A DNA stretch of 64,000 bases from Pseudomonas anuradhapurensis (GCF_014269225.2 NZ_CP077097.1:2429001-2493000), one strand, 5' to 3'. Shown: positions 34,601 through 42,407, counted from the first letter of the stretch. The notes: generated from the sequence alone by a model not told the origin. Numbers and translations are program-made.

Positions 34601-35340
34601 ATGACACGGTGATCGTCGGCCACCAGACCGAGGAGGGCACAGCGCCCATGGCGATGGCCATGGACATCGACGTCGAAGTGGGGCGCGAAAAGCTGTCGTT
34701 CAGCGGCTTTGGGCTGAAGGCCAACCTGCTCGGCCATGTACACATCGGCGACAACCTTGATACCCGTGGCGAACTGAGCCTGGCCGATGGCCGCTACCGT
34801 GCCTATGGCCAGCGCCTGACCATTCGCCGCGCGCGGCTACTGTTTGCCGGGCCGATCGACCAGCCGTACCTGGACATCGAAGCAATCCGCAAGGTTGACG
34901 ACGTGATCGCCGGTATCCGCCTCACCGGCAGTGCAGAGCAACCCACTACCAAGGTGTTCTCGGAGCCGGCCATGAGCCAGGAACAGGCATTGTCATACCT
35001 GGTGCTGGGACGGCCACTGGGCGCTTCCGGCGAAGACAGCAACATGCTTGCCGAGGCGGCTTTGGGCCTGGGCCTGGCCGGTAGCGCCGGCATCACCGGC
35101 AGCCTGGCTTCGAGTTTGGGGATCGATGATTTCCAGCTGGACACGGAAGGTTCCGGCACCACCACCAGCGTGGTCGCCAGCGGCAATCTCACCGAGAAGC
35201 TGAGCCTGCGCTATGGGGTAGGGGTATTCGAGCCCGCCAACACCATTGCGTTGCGCTACAAGCTGAGCAAGAAAGTCTACCTCGAAGCTGCCAGTGGGCT
35301 GGCCAGTTCCCTGGACATCTTCTACAAGCGCGACTTCTGA
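31666..35340 (+). CDS. tamB: Inner-membrane translocation protein TamB (AsmA-like bridge)
   Basis: A 1224-residue TamB protein beginning with GTG overlapped by the tamA stop (GTGA). One N-terminal membrane anchor (KYLLIGLLGVIASLGIAVGL) is followed by a very long beta-taco repeat region of amphipathic strands and a C-terminal DUF490 domain (about 870-1224; e.g. GVGVFEPANTIALRYKLSKK, ending YKRDF) that docks to TamA. Acts as a periplasm-spanning hydrophobic groove for lipids or for assembly of outer-membrane proteins. Length fits the family (about 1200-1350). Confidence 0.94.
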   Translation: MKRVIKYLLIGLLGVIASLGIAVGLLLGTEAGSRWVLGQVPGLEVTDFQGRLAGRWQASQLVWADGDSKVEVQAALLAWSPACLLRATLCIGQLQAQRIDMAFAPGAEPAESGPLQLPALRLPVAVELGEVKVGQLRLDGSDLLGDVQLAAHWTSSGMRIDSLQLQRDELQLKLQGNLQPEGDWPVQLQAQVQLPALDGKPWQLALSASGGLQSTLALTGSSSGYLDATLNGQLQALAEHLPATLQIRSEAFKPAGALPDTLQFNQLSLDAKGNLLTGYKVSGSASLPAEQSPVALLLSGVVDSKGARLDALDLSASDSQRVKLQASADWQQGLVSDAQLDWQDFPWLRLYPLETPPQVTLKRFSAQVHYRDGNYQGTFNGDLDGPAGPFSLASPFQGDLSQVKLPQLALSAGQGKAEGSVAVGFAEHLAWDVALQLSALDPAYWLAELPGALAGPLRSKGELKGDALSLEAQLDLKGRLRGQPAVLKVDAQGAGERWTLAALAVQLGDNRINGSGSLQQRLAGRIDLDLPRLGQLWPRLQGQVKGRLDVAGTLQAPQGTLAVQGQRLALADNRLQQLGLDARLDNAQRGVVALKASGIHLGDTALGDLQANGKGDIRQQALTVALDGPQLKLDLGLDGQLNKGDWRGRLASGRVQAGGQDWQLQAPARLQRLASGQLDFGAHCWRSGQASLCGDDQRLAPEPRLRYHLKRFPLDSLAQWLPKDFAWQGLLNADINLDIPASGPKGSIVVDASGGTLRVRDKERWVDFPYQALRLDSTLAPRRIDTRLVFRGQRLGELNVNTRLDPLGRSKPLSGNFHLAGVDLSVARPFLPMVERLAGQLNGSGRLSGTLLAPQVNGNLMLRGGEVSGAELPVSFENLSLQALIAGEQVQLEGDWRSGEAGRGQLRGNLTWGQALGMDLRLQGQQLPVTVEPYATLEVAPDLTLRLIDDKLAVTGKVQVPKGTITVRELPPSTVKVSDDTVIVGHQTEEGTAPMAMAMDIDVEVGREKLSFSGFGLKANLLGHVHIGDNLDTRGELSLADGRYRAYGQRLTIRRARLLFAGPIDQPYLDIEAIRKVDDVIAGIRLTGSAEQPTTKVFSEPAMSQEQALSYLVLGRPLGASGEDSNMLAEAALGLGLAGSAGITGSLASSLGIDDFQLDTEGSGTTTSVVASGNLTEKLSLRYGVGVFEPANTIALRYKLSKKVYLEAASGLASSLDIFYKRDF

Positions 35341-35359
35341 GCCGCGCAAGGGGCGGCGG

Positions 35360-35914
35360 TCAACGGACGGTGGCCGCCTCGATGAACTCGTTGGTATCGG
35401 GCGAGTGTGGCGGGCTGGGGGCACGTACCGGAATGATCAGGTTGGTGTACTGCTCGATCAGCCGGCTGAGTGCTTCAGGTGGTTCGCTGGCCTGGAACTG
35501 CATGCGGATCTGCACTTCGTCGGGGTCACGGCTTTCGCCTTGACGGCTCTGGCCACCGATCGTGACCTTGAAGCTCGCCGCATTGTGTTCGCCAGCGGTC
35601 AGCAGTGCCTGTTGGGCTTCGGTGCCTTTGACCCGGACCGACAGGTCGACCTGCATACGCTCCAGGGCCAGGCCCTTGGGCGAGACCAGCGCGAACAGCG
35701 GCACGCGCATGATGTGCTGGCCGTCCATGGCTACCTCGACCATCTTGGCTTTCATGGGCGCGCCCAAGGTTTCGGTGTCGCAATCGAAGAACTGGTCGAA
35801 CAGGTTGATGTACTGCTGCGCGATAAGGCTATTGGTAGCGCTGGCGGCTTCTTGCAGGCCACGGGTAATTTCACGCAGGTCAATGGAAGTCATCGGGGCG
35901 GGAACTTTGCTCAC
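35360..35914 (-). CDS. DUF2589-like protein, small paralogue
   Basis: A 184-residue soluble protein starting with GTG at 35914 (GAGGAG 8 bases upstream). It is a diverged paralogue of the next gene upstream: shared elements are the N-terminal helix, the strand phrase MRVPLFALVSPKGLALERMQ aligning with MKVPLLAAITHPNIAIEEGK, VDLSVRV aligning with FELTI, and PPEALSRLIEQYTNLI aligning with PPEALMRVIDFLTDAA. No signal peptide, membrane helix or catalytic motif. The 67-base gap upstream holds a hairpin (CCCCCA/TGGGGG, 35942-35962). DUF2589 has no established function; this member is more diverged and could be a partner subunit of the larger one. Confidence 0.75.
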   Translation of the reverse strand: MSKVPAPMTSIDLREITRGLQEAASATNSLIAQQYINLFDQFFDCDTETLGAPMKAKMVEVAMDGQHIMRVPLFALVSPKGLALERMQVDLSVRVKGTEAQQALLTAGEHNAASFKVTIGGQSRQGESRDPDEVQIRMQFQASEPPEALSRLIEQYTNLIIPVRAPSPPHSPDTNEFIEAATVR

Positions 35915-35981
35915 TCACTTGGCTCCTCTGGGCAGGTAGTTCCCCCACCACACGGATGGGGGAGGTGCGGGTTTCTGTGGC

Positions 35982-36674
35982 TCAAGGAGCTGCGGCTCCA
36001 GCACCAGCACCAGCACCAGCACCAGCACCAGCACCAGCACCGGCTCCAGCGCTGATGCCCTTGTTATTTAGCGTGTCGGCCTTCGAGATTGCCTCGGGGC
36101 TTTCCAGTTTTGCCGAGTTGACGACGGTCGGTTTGGTGGCGGCGTCGGTAAGGAAGTCGATTACCCGCATCAGCGCTTCTGGTGGTTCCTGGCGCTTGAT
36201 GGTGGTGTTGAAGGCATAGCGGGCGCGGGTATCGGTCTTGCGGGTTTGCGTGGACTTGTGGCTGATGCTGCCTTTCATGTTCAGTCGGAACGGACCCCAG
36301 CCCAGCGAGGCGGCCATCGTGCCGCTCTTTTCGCTGCTGGAAGTGTCTTCAGCCGACTGCTGGATGGTCAGTTCGAATTCGACCTTGCCTTCTTCGATGG
36401 CAATGTTCGGGTGGGTGATGGCCGCCAGCAGCGGCACTTTCATGGTCTTGCTGACCACGCCCTTGTATTCACCTTGTTCGTCGACGATGGTTTCGTCGTA
36501 GTCGAACTGGATGGCGACCGCCTTGCCGTCCTGTATGCAGACTTGCATCAGGAAGTCGGCGTATGACTTGCTTGCGGTGACCTGGGCCTGGACCATCGCT
36601 TGCAGTGGGCCGGCAATCATGCGATCCATCGGCAAGGAGTTGATCACGGATCCAATGAGGCTGTTATCTATCAT
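35982..36674 (-). CDS. DUF2589 protein with C-terminal (Gly-Ala)n tail
   Basis: A 230-residue DUF2589 protein. Domain: N-terminal helix LPMDRMIAGPLQAMVQAQVT and repeated SKSYADFLMQ, a beta-rich centre (KTMKVPLLAAITHPNIAIEE, KVEFELTIQQSAED), a Gly-containing middle and the closing helix QEPPEALMRVIDFLTDAA. The last ~25 residues are alternating Gly-Ala ending AAAP, encoded by seven perfect 6-bp units (35998-36039), giving a flexible hydrophobic tail. No signal peptide. It lies 66 bases after the Mor-like regulator gene. Function unknown; the paralogue pair suggests a hetero-oligomer. Confidence 0.8.
   Translation of the reverse strand: MIDNSLIGSVINSLPMDRMIAGPLQAMVQAQVTASKSYADFLMQVCIQDGKAVAIQFDYDETIVDEQGEYKGVVSKTMKVPLLAAITHPNIAIEEGKVEFELTIQQSAEDTSSSEKSGTMAASLGWGPFRLNMKGSISHKSTQTRKTDTRARYAFNTTIKRQEPPEALMRVIDFLTDAATKPTVVNSAKLESPEAISKADTLNNKGISAGAGAGAGAGAGAGAGAGAAAP
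35998..36039. repeat. Perfect hexanucleotide tandem repeat (CCAGCA)7
   Basis: Seven exact copies of CCAGCA inside the 3' end of the DUF2589 gene. On the coding strand each unit encodes one Ala-Gly pair, so slippage would change tail length by two residues without a frameshift. Flanking codons continue the Gly-Ala pattern with synonymous changes, indicating an older, longer array. Confidence 0.95.
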
Positions 36675-36740
36675 GACTGGTCTCTCTTTCTGGTTGGGTG
36701 TGACAAGCGATCGTTAGCGACCGGCCACGGGGGGTGGGCC

Positions 36741-37121
36741 TCAGCGAGCGCACGCTTCCTGGCGACGAATGTTGCCGATCTGGCGCAGGCTGAGGCCGTA
36801 TTTGTTGGCCAGCAGGCTGCGTGACAAGCCGCTGGCGCTTTCTTTCTGGATTTGCTGGTTGCGCAACTGGCGCAGGAAGTGGTCAGCCTTGGGGATCTCC
36901 AGGGCGACCCCGGCAAAGCGCTTGATCAGCGCATCAAGTGCATCTGCCGGCAGCACATCGGCGAGCTTGGTGCGCTCGCGGTGCTTGGGGATGTACTTCG
37001 GCCTGCCGCCGTAGGCACAGGTGAGCTGGTAGGCGTTGTCGATGCCGATGCAGTCGATCAGGGCCTGCAACGAATGGGGCAATTGGCTGATATCGATGTG
37101 GCTCAAGTCTGGCAATTCCAT
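36741..37121 (-). CDS. Mor-type transcription activator (phage Mu Mor/C-like)
   Basis: A 126-residue protein with a Mor transcription activator domain. The dimerisation part reads HSLQALIDCIGIDNAYQLTC then YGGRPKYIPK, the hallmark of Mor, and the C-terminal HTH reads SRSLLANKYGLSLRQIGNIR. Mor and C activate middle and late promoters of phage Mu. No Mu-like structural gene is nearby, so this is a stand-alone regulator, presumably of the two DUF2589 genes that follow on the same strand. ATG at 37121 has AAGGAG upstream, which decides the start. The upstream 250 bases contain no other recognisable gene. Confidence 0.85.
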   Translation of the reverse strand: MELPDLSHIDISQLPHSLQALIDCIGIDNAYQLTCAYGGRPKYIPKHRERTKLADVLPADALDALIKRFAGVALEIPKADHFLRQLRNQQIQKESASGLSRSLLANKYGLSLRQIGNIRRQEACAR

Positions 37122-37371
37122 GTGGCGCTCCTTGGGGATGGATGGGATTACTACCCGATCACCAGCGGCGTTATGTCGACGGTGTGGCTGAATTCTCGGC
37201 GACGGACAAAGCCGGTCGCTAGGCGACATAGGGGTTGGGACTTGTAGCCTCGGAGAACAGGTATTGCAGGCAGCGATATCCGGCGCTGTAGGAGATGACT
37301 TCAACAACTGGCTGCAGCGGGTGGTTTCCCATCGAGCCTCATCCAGTCCTGCCTGTTGGGTCTGGTAACCC

Positions 37372-37830
37372 TCACTCGCACGGATAGCTGCTCAGCAGGC
37401 TGGCGCCACGCAGGTACGCCTCGGGGCTGTGAAGCATGCCTTGTGGCAGCGTGCGCCAATCGACCAGCAAGCACAGCGCATGCAGCGGCTGGCCATTGCG
37501 CTGGCCGATGACCTGGTCGGCAAAGTGGCGTCGGTACAGCGCCTGGGTGTGCTGCAGCGCCTGTACCTGGTCTGCCCGGCCCAGGGTTTGCCGGGCCAGC
37601 TCGGGCAGCAATGCCGGCGCTACGGTGAAATGCAGCGAATCACCGTTTGCCTGCAGGTAGCCGGCCTGGCGCACGCGTTGCCAGAGTTGCTGCCACTGGC
37701 TGGACCCAGCCTGGGCGGCCAGGTTGCGGCCCAGGTCGAGCAATTGCCCGGTCGAGGCCTCGTGGGTGTCCAATGCATGAAGGGAAAGGGGGGTCAAAAG
37801 CAGCGATGCGAACAGCAGGGGTTTGTACAT
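37372..37830 (-). CDS. Exported hypothetical protein (152 aa)
   Basis: A secreted protein with a clear signal peptide (MYKPLLFASLLLTPLSLHA, cleaved before LDTHE). The mature part is helical and Gln/Leu-rich (SQWQQLWQRVRQAGYLQANG, ALQHTQALYRRHFADQVIGQ) with two cysteines, one in LHALCLLVDW and one at the end (SYPCE). No domain recognised. Upstream of it (250 bases to the Mor-like gene) nothing coding was seen. It precedes a divergent small membrane protein. Periplasmic location is inferred from the signal peptide. Confidence 0.7.
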   Translation of the reverse strand: MYKPLLFASLLLTPLSLHALDTHEASTGQLLDLGRNLAAQAGSSQWQQLWQRVRQAGYLQANGDSLHFTVAPALLPELARQTLGRADQVQALQHTQALYRRHFADQVIGQRNGQPLHALCLLVDWRTLPQGMLHSPEAYLRGASLLSSYPCE

Positions 37831-37982
37831 GGTGCCTCCGGCGGCGAGAGCTTGGGAGCGCCATGCTTGCAGGCCGCCGCCGCCTCACCCAGCAGGAAAT
37901 GCAGCGCCGGGGCCGGTGGCCGTTGTATGATTGCCGCGGCTCGTTGCGAGCCATTTGCCCCAGATGTTGCAAGGAACCTTCG

Positions 37983-38171
37983 ATGACACATGTGCAGCGC
38001 CTCAAATATTCCCTTCTGATCATCCTGGTCGTACTGGGCCTGATGCTGGGCCTGTCCCACTTGCAGAAGCAGGGTACGATCAGTGAGCAGACCTTCCAGA
38101 TGCTGGCGATTGCGATTGCCGTGGTGGTCGTGGTCATCAACGGCATCTTGCGGCGCAAGGTCAAGCCCTGA
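37983..38171 (+). CDS. Small two-helix membrane protein (62 aa)
   Basis: ATG at 37983 with AAGGAA about 7 bases upstream. The 62-residue product consists of a basic start (MTHVQRLKYS), a hydrophobic helix (LLIILVVLGLMLGLSHLQ), a short polar turn KQGTISEQ, and a second helix (MLAIAIAVVVVVINGIL) ending in RRKVKP. It is thus a small inner-membrane hairpin protein with basic termini in the cytoplasm. I do not recognise a family. Convergent with the Fur-like gene. Confidence 0.65.
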   Translation: MTHVQRLKYSLLIILVVLGLMLGLSHLQKQGTISEQTFQMLAIAIAVVVVVINGILRRKVKP

Positions 38172-38207
38172 GCGGTGCCGGCCGGCCAACTGTGGCCGGC
38201 CGTGCCC

Positions 38208-38582
38208 TCAACGCGAAGGCGTTTGCTCCAGCACGGCACGCGCCTGTGGGTCGAGGCTGTAGCACTTGTCGCTGCCCAGTTGGATGACGCCCTCGGCGCA
38301 TAGCCGCTTGAGGACTTCGCGCACGCTGAGGAACGACAGCGGGATATCCAGTTGCTGCAGTTGCGCATGCACGCCGCGCACGCCAATGCTGCGGCCGTTA
38401 CGCTGGGCGACGTGCAAGGCGTCGATCACCTTGAGGCGGATCAGGCTGGTGCGCAGGCCGAAGGTGCGCAACAACGCGCGGATCTGTTCGTTGCCGGTAC
38501 GTTCGTCGGCCACGGCGTCCTGTCCCTGGGGCGCCTTGTCCGGGCGGTGGCCAGCCTGGATCGAGGATTGCGGGTTGTACAT
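38208..38582 (-). CDS. Fur-like winged-helix protein lacking the metal-binding domain
   Basis: A 124-residue protein whose middle (about 32-115) matches the DNA-binding domain of Fur/Zur proteins: IRALLRTFGLRTSLIRLKVI corresponds to helix 1-2 and IPLSFLSVREVLKRLCAEGV to the recognition region and wing. The metal-binding and dimerisation domain (His/Cys-rich, ~60 residues) is absent; the chain ends at EQTPSR shortly after the wing. Pseudomonas genomes annotate such proteins as Fe/Zn uptake regulators. ATG at 38582 with AAGGAG upstream. It is divergent from pvdQ, so a role in iron regulation is suggestive but unproven. Confidence 0.75.
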   Translation of the reverse strand: MYNPQSSIQAGHRPDKAPQGQDAVADERTGNEQIRALLRTFGLRTSLIRLKVIDALHVAQRNGRSIGVRGVHAQLQQLDIPLSFLSVREVLKRLCAEGVIQLGSDKCYSLDPQARAVLEQTPSR

Positions 38583-38718
38583 GTGAATGCTCCTTTTCGT
38601 CGACGAACCCGAAATATGGGTGCCTCAATGACTAGGACGAATGAGAAGACAAAAACTGCAGCCCATTCGCAAAAAAATGCCGGTTTTTGTTCAAGACGTT
38701 TCATCCGCCGCTCACAGG

Positions 38719-38742
38719 TAAAATTTTCATCTGGCCATTCGT
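38719..38742 (+). promoter_or_regulatory. Candidate iron-starvation (PvdS-type) promoter of pvdQ
   Basis: TAAAA (38719-38723), 16 bases, CGT (38740-38742), preceded by G, fits the IS-box consensus TAAAT-N16/17-CGT used by PvdS/PfrI sigma factors, with one mismatch. Predicted start near 38750, about 20 bases before the coding region. pvdQ is a PvdS target in P. aeruginosa. Confidence 0.6.
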
Positions 38743-38770
38743 CTGCACGGGATGACCCCGAATTCGAGGA

Positions 38771-41089
38771 ATGCCCGTGTTTCCATTTTCCCGTCCCATG
38801 ACTTGCGCTGGCCTGGCCATCGCTCTGGTAGCCTTCAATGCAGGCGCAGCGGCGCAGTCCGCCGCAGTCGATGCCAGCGCGCAGATTCGCCGCACCAGCT
38901 ACGGCGTGCCGCATATCGTGGCCAAGGACGAGCGCGGCCTGGGCTACGGTATCGGCTATGCCTATGCCCAGGACAATCTGTGCCTGCTAGGTAACGAGGT
39001 GCTGACCGTCAGCGGCGAACGGTCCCGATATTTCGGTGCCAACGGCAAGACTCTGGAGCAGCGCGACAACCTGGCGAGTGACCTGTTCTTCACCTGGCTC
39101 AACAGCCCCTCGGCCATCAACGCGTTCTTGCAGGCGCAACCGGCCTCGGTCCAGGCGCTGTTGGCGGGTTATGCCAGTGGCTACAACCGGGCCCTGGCCG
39201 AGCGCCGTGGCCAAGGGTTGCCCGCCGAGTGCGGCAATGGCGAGTGGCTGCGCCCGATCAGTAGCGAAGACCTGGTCAAGCTGACCCGCCGGCTGTTGGC
39301 CGAAGGGGGTGTCGGGCAGTTCGTCGAAGCCCTGGTGGGTGCGCAACCGCCCAGTCTGGCCAACCGGCAGGCCGCTAGCGGCTATGCCTCGGCCCTGGCC
39401 CGGCAGGAACGTTTTGCCCTGGAGCGCGGTAGCAATGCGGTGGCCTTGGGAGCCCGGCGTTCGGCCAATGGTCGCGGCCTGTTGCTGGCCAACCCGCACT
39501 TCCCGTGGATGGGCGGCATGCGCTTCTACCAGATGCAGTTGACCATCCCCGGCAAGCTCGATGTGATGGGGGCAGCATTGCCGGGGCTACCTGTGGTCAA
39601 TATCGGTTTCAACCAGCACCTGGCCTGGACGCACACTGTCGATACGTCGCAGCACTTTACCCTCTACCGCCTGCAACTCGATCCCAAGGACCCGACCCGC
39701 TACCTGCTCGATGGCAAGTCGCTGCCGCTGGTCCGGCAGACCATCAGCGTTGCAGTCAAGGCCGAGGATGGCAGCCTGAGCCAGGTACAACGCCAGGTCT
39801 ACAGTTCGCGTTTCGGCCCGGTGGTGCAATGGCCCGGGCGCCTGGACTGGGACAGCCGCACGGCCTACAGCTTGCGTGATGCCAACCTGGAGAACACCCG
39901 GGTATTGCAGCAGTGGTACCAGATCAACCGCGCCGACAGCGTGGCGGCGCTGCAGCGGGCGGTCGAACGGTTGCAGGGCATTCCTTGGGTCAACACGCTG
40001 GCGGTCGACCAGGGCGGCCAGGCCTTGTACTTGAACCAGTCGGTGGTGCCCTATGTCGATCAGCCGTTGCTGGACACCTGCAGCAGTTCGCAGGCCGAGG
40101 GTCGCCTGGTAGTGCTGGATGGCTCGCGCAGTGCGTGTGCGTGGAAAGTGGATGCGCAGGCGGCACAGCCGGGGATCTTCCCGGCACGCCTGCTGCCGAG
40201 CCTGCAGCGCACGGATTTCGTGCAGAACTCCAATGACCCGGCCTGGATGACCAACCCGGCGCAGCCGCTGACCGGCTACTCGCCGCTGGTAAGCCGCAGT
40301 GACCAGCCGCTGGGCATGCGCGGCCGTTTTGCCCTGCAACGCCTGCAGGGCAAGGCCCGCTTGGCGATCGACGATTTGCAACGCATGGTCACCGACGATG
40401 AGGTCTACCTGGCCATCCTGGTGCTGCCAGACCTGCTGCAATGGTGCCAGGGCGCCGCTGCCGAGGTACAGGCCGTATGCAGCAGCCTGGCGACCTGGAA
40501 CGGCAAGGCCGACCTCGACAGTGGCATTGGCCTGGTGCACTTCAACAACCTGTTCGAGGCATTGGCCGAGCACCCGGAAAGCTGGCGGGTGGCCTTCGAC
40601 CCGGCCGACCCACAGCACACCCCGCGTGGCCTGGCGGTCGAGCAGGCAGCGGTGCGCAAACGGCTGCACCAGGCGGCGCTGGCGTCGCTCAGGCAGGTGA
40701 ATGAGAGTGGTGTGGCAGGGCAGGTGCGCTGGGGCCAGGTACAGCAGGCAGTCGATGGCACCCCGGTGCCGGGCGGCCCGCAAGCGTTGGGCGTGTACAA
40801 CGCGATCCACAGCGTGCCGCACGGGCAGGGCAAGCGGCTGGTGGTCAGTGGTACCAGCTACCTGCAACTGGTCAGCTTTACCGACAAGGGGCCGGAGGCG
40901 CGCGGGTTGCTGGCGTTCTCGCAGTCCAGCGAAGCCGGTTCGGCACACTTCGGCGACCAGACCAAGGCCTTCTCGGCCAAGCAACTGCTGCCATTACCGT
41001 TTACCGAGGCACAAATCCAGGCCGACCCCGAATACCGGCAGTATGTGATCAGCGAGGGGGACAAGGGCGCGCTGGCCAGCCAGCCTTGA
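38771..41089 (+). CDS. pvdQ: Pyoverdine maturation / acyl-homoserine lactone acylase PvdQ
   Basis: A 772-residue Ntn hydrolase. It removes the fatty acyl chain from the pyoverdine precursor in the periplasm and can also hydrolyse long-chain acyl-homoserine lactones. Domains: signal peptide (1-28), alpha chain (about 30-200), spacer, and beta chain starting at the nucleophile S221 after G220 (ERGSNAVALGARRSANGRG), then NPHFPWMGGMRFYQMQLT and the GFNQHLAWTHTVD oxyanion block. Alternative start: GTG at 38777, which has GAGG at better spacing than the ATG at 38771 (1-2 bases). The window has no pyoverdine synthetase, so pvdQ lies outside the main cluster. Confidence 0.95.
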   Translation: MPVFPFSRPMTCAGLAIALVAFNAGAAAQSAAVDASAQIRRTSYGVPHIVAKDERGLGYGIGYAYAQDNLCLLGNEVLTVSGERSRYFGANGKTLEQRDNLASDLFFTWLNSPSAINAFLQAQPASVQALLAGYASGYNRALAERRGQGLPAECGNGEWLRPISSEDLVKLTRRLLAEGGVGQFVEALVGAQPPSLANRQAASGYASALARQERFALERGSNAVALGARRSANGRGLLLANPHFPWMGGMRFYQMQLTIPGKLDVMGAALPGLPVVNIGFNQHLAWTHTVDTSQHFTLYRLQLDPKDPTRYLLDGKSLPLVRQTISVAVKAEDGSLSQVQRQVYSSRFGPVVQWPGRLDWDSRTAYSLRDANLENTRVLQQWYQINRADSVAALQRAVERLQGIPWVNTLAVDQGGQALYLNQSVVPYVDQPLLDTCSSSQAEGRLVVLDGSRSACAWKVDAQAAQPGIFPARLLPSLQRTDFVQNSNDPAWMTNPAQPLTGYSPLVSRSDQPLGMRGRFALQRLQGKARLAIDDLQRMVTDDEVYLAILVLPDLLQWCQGAAAEVQAVCSSLATWNGKADLDSGIGLVHFNNLFEALAEHPESWRVAFDPADPQHTPRGLAVEQAAVRKRLHQAALASLRQVNESGVAGQVRWGQVQQAVDGTPVPGGPQALGVYNAIHSVPHGQGKRLVVSGTSYLQLVSFTDKGPEARGLLAFSQSSEAGSAHFGDQTKAFSAKQLLPLPFTEAQIQADPEYRQYVISEGDKGALASQP

Positions 41090-41096
41090 GGCGCTC

Positions 41097-41140
41097 GCAC
41101 AGGCACTGCACCATGACCGCAAGCGGTGCAGTCCCTGTGC
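41097..41140. terminator. Long hairpin between pvdQ and lpxH
   Basis: GCACAGGCACTGCACC (41097-41112) pairs with GGTGCAGTCCCTGTGC (41125-41140) with one C-C mismatch and a 12-base loop. It begins 8 bases after the pvdQ stop and separates it from convergent lpxH. No long T-run; REP-type or factor-assisted terminator. Confidence 0.6.
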
Positions 41141-41187
41141 GGGCGGATTTACTCGCGAAGCGGCCAGTATTTGCCAGCGCTACAGCG

Positions 41188-41910
41188 TCAGGAAAACTCG
41201 AACGGCGCCAGCTGAAAGCCTTGCTCGTCAACCTGCAACACCCAGCCCCGGCGGTCCCAGTCACCCAGCACGATGCGCCGTGCCGGTTGCCCATCGACCA
41301 CCAGTTTGTGGATTGCCGGCCGGTGGGTATGGCCATGCACCAGCGTGCGCACGCCATGCACGGCCATCACCTGCGGCACTGCTTCCGGGGTGACGTCGAC
41401 GATTTCGGTGGCCTTCATTCGCGTTTGCGAGCGGCTTTCGCTGCGCAGCTTGCGCGCCAGCTTGTAGCGCGCCGCCAGCGGCAGGTGACGCAGGATCCAC
41501 AGGCTCAGCGGGTTGCGCAGCAAGCGGCGCATCTTCATGTAGCCCAGGTCGCGGGTGCACAAGGTGTCGCCATGCATCAGCAACACCGGTTCGCCGCCGA
41601 GTTCGATGACGCTGGGATCGGCCAGCAACGTGCAACCTGCGGCGACACAGAAGGCCTGGCCAATCAGGAAATCACGGTTGCCATGCATCAGGTAGATGGC
41701 CGTACCGCTGTCGCTCAAGCGGCGCATGGCCTGGCAGATCGACTGCTGGAACGGCGTCATGGCATCGTCGCCGATCCACGCTTCGAAGAAGTCGCCGAGA
41801 ATGTACAAGGCCTCGGCGTGGCGGGCACGGCCATCGAGCAAATCCAGAAACGCCCGGGTGATATCCGGGCGTTCTTCTTGCAGGTGCAGATCGGAGATCA
41901 GCAGGATCAC
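41188..41910 (-). CDS. lpxH: UDP-2,3-diacylglucosamine diphosphatase LpxH
   Basis: A 240-residue calcineurin-like metallohydrolase that cleaves UDP-2,3-diacylglucosamine to lipid X and UMP, an essential step of lipid A synthesis at the inner face of the inner membrane. Metal-ligand motifs in order: SDLHL (D7, H9), [23 protein letters not shown] and HGHTHRP. Length equals E. coli LpxH. It overlaps ppiB by 4 bases and follows it on the minus strand, an arrangement conserved in gamma-proteobacteria. Confidence 0.96.
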   Translation of the reverse strand: MILLISDLHLQEERPDITRAFLDLLDGRARHAEALYILGDFFEAWIGDDAMTPFQQSICQAMRRLSDSGTAIYLMHGNRDFLIGQAFCVAAGCTLLADPSVIELGGEPVLLMHGDTLCTRDLGYMKMRRLLRNPLSLWILRHLPLAARYKLARKLRSESRSQTRMKATEIVDVTPEAVPQVMAVHGVRTLVHGHTHRPAIHKLVVDGQPARRIVLGDWDRRGWVLQVDEQGFQLAPFEFS

Positions 41911-42407
41911 TCAATGATCTCGGCTTTCTCGATGATCACGTCGTCTTTTGGCACGTCCTGGTGGCCAGCCTTGGAACCGGTCGCGACCTTCTCGATGGCA
42001 TCGACGATTTCACGGCCTTCGATCACTTCGCCGAACACCGCGTAGCCCCAGCCCTGCACGTTCTTGCCGCTGTGGTTGAGGAAGTCGTTGTCGGCGGCGT
42101 TGATGAAGAACTGCGCCGAGGCGGAGTGCGGCTCCATGGTACGGGCCATGGCGATGCTGTACTTCTTGTTCTTCAGGCCGTTGTCGGCTTCGTTCTGGAT
42201 GCTGGCGCGGGTTTTCTTCTGGCTCATGCCAGGCTCGAAGCCACCGCCCTGGATCATGAAGCCCTTGATCACGCGGTGGAACACGGTGCCGTTGTAGTGG
42301 CCATCCTTGACGTACTGAACGAAGTTTTCGGTAGTCAGCGGCGCTTTTTCGGCGTCCAGTTGCAGGACGATGTCGCCGTGGTTGGTGCTCAGTTTGACTT
42401 TGGACAT
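41907..42407 (-). CDS. ppiB: Cytoplasmic peptidyl-prolyl isomerase PpiB (cyclophilin)
   Basis: A 166-residue cyclophilin without signal peptide, so cytoplasmic PpiB rather than PpiA. Conserved active-site segments are [15 protein letters not shown] with the catalytic Arg, [17 protein letters not shown] with QFFIN, and [12 protein letters not shown]. It catalyses cis-trans isomerisation at proline. The stop overlaps the lpxH start by 4 bases. It is divergent from glnS across 249 bases that hold no recognised gene. Confidence 0.95.
   Translation of the reverse strand: MSKVKLSTNHGDIVLQLDAEKAPLTTENFVQYVKDGHYNGTVFHRVIKGFMIQGGGFEPGMSQKKTRASIQNEADNGLKNKKYSIAMARTMEPHSASAQFFINAADNDFLNHSGKNVQGWGYAVFGEVIEGREIVDAIEKVATGSKAGHQDVPKDDVIIEKAEIIE

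Noticed and set aside
35998-36039. Phase-variable ON/OFF switch
   Set aside because: The unit is 6 bp, so slippage stays in frame and cannot switch the gene off.
36741-37121. Mu-like prophage remnant
   Set aside because: Only the Mor-type regulator is present; no transposase, portal, capsid, tail or lysis genes nearby.
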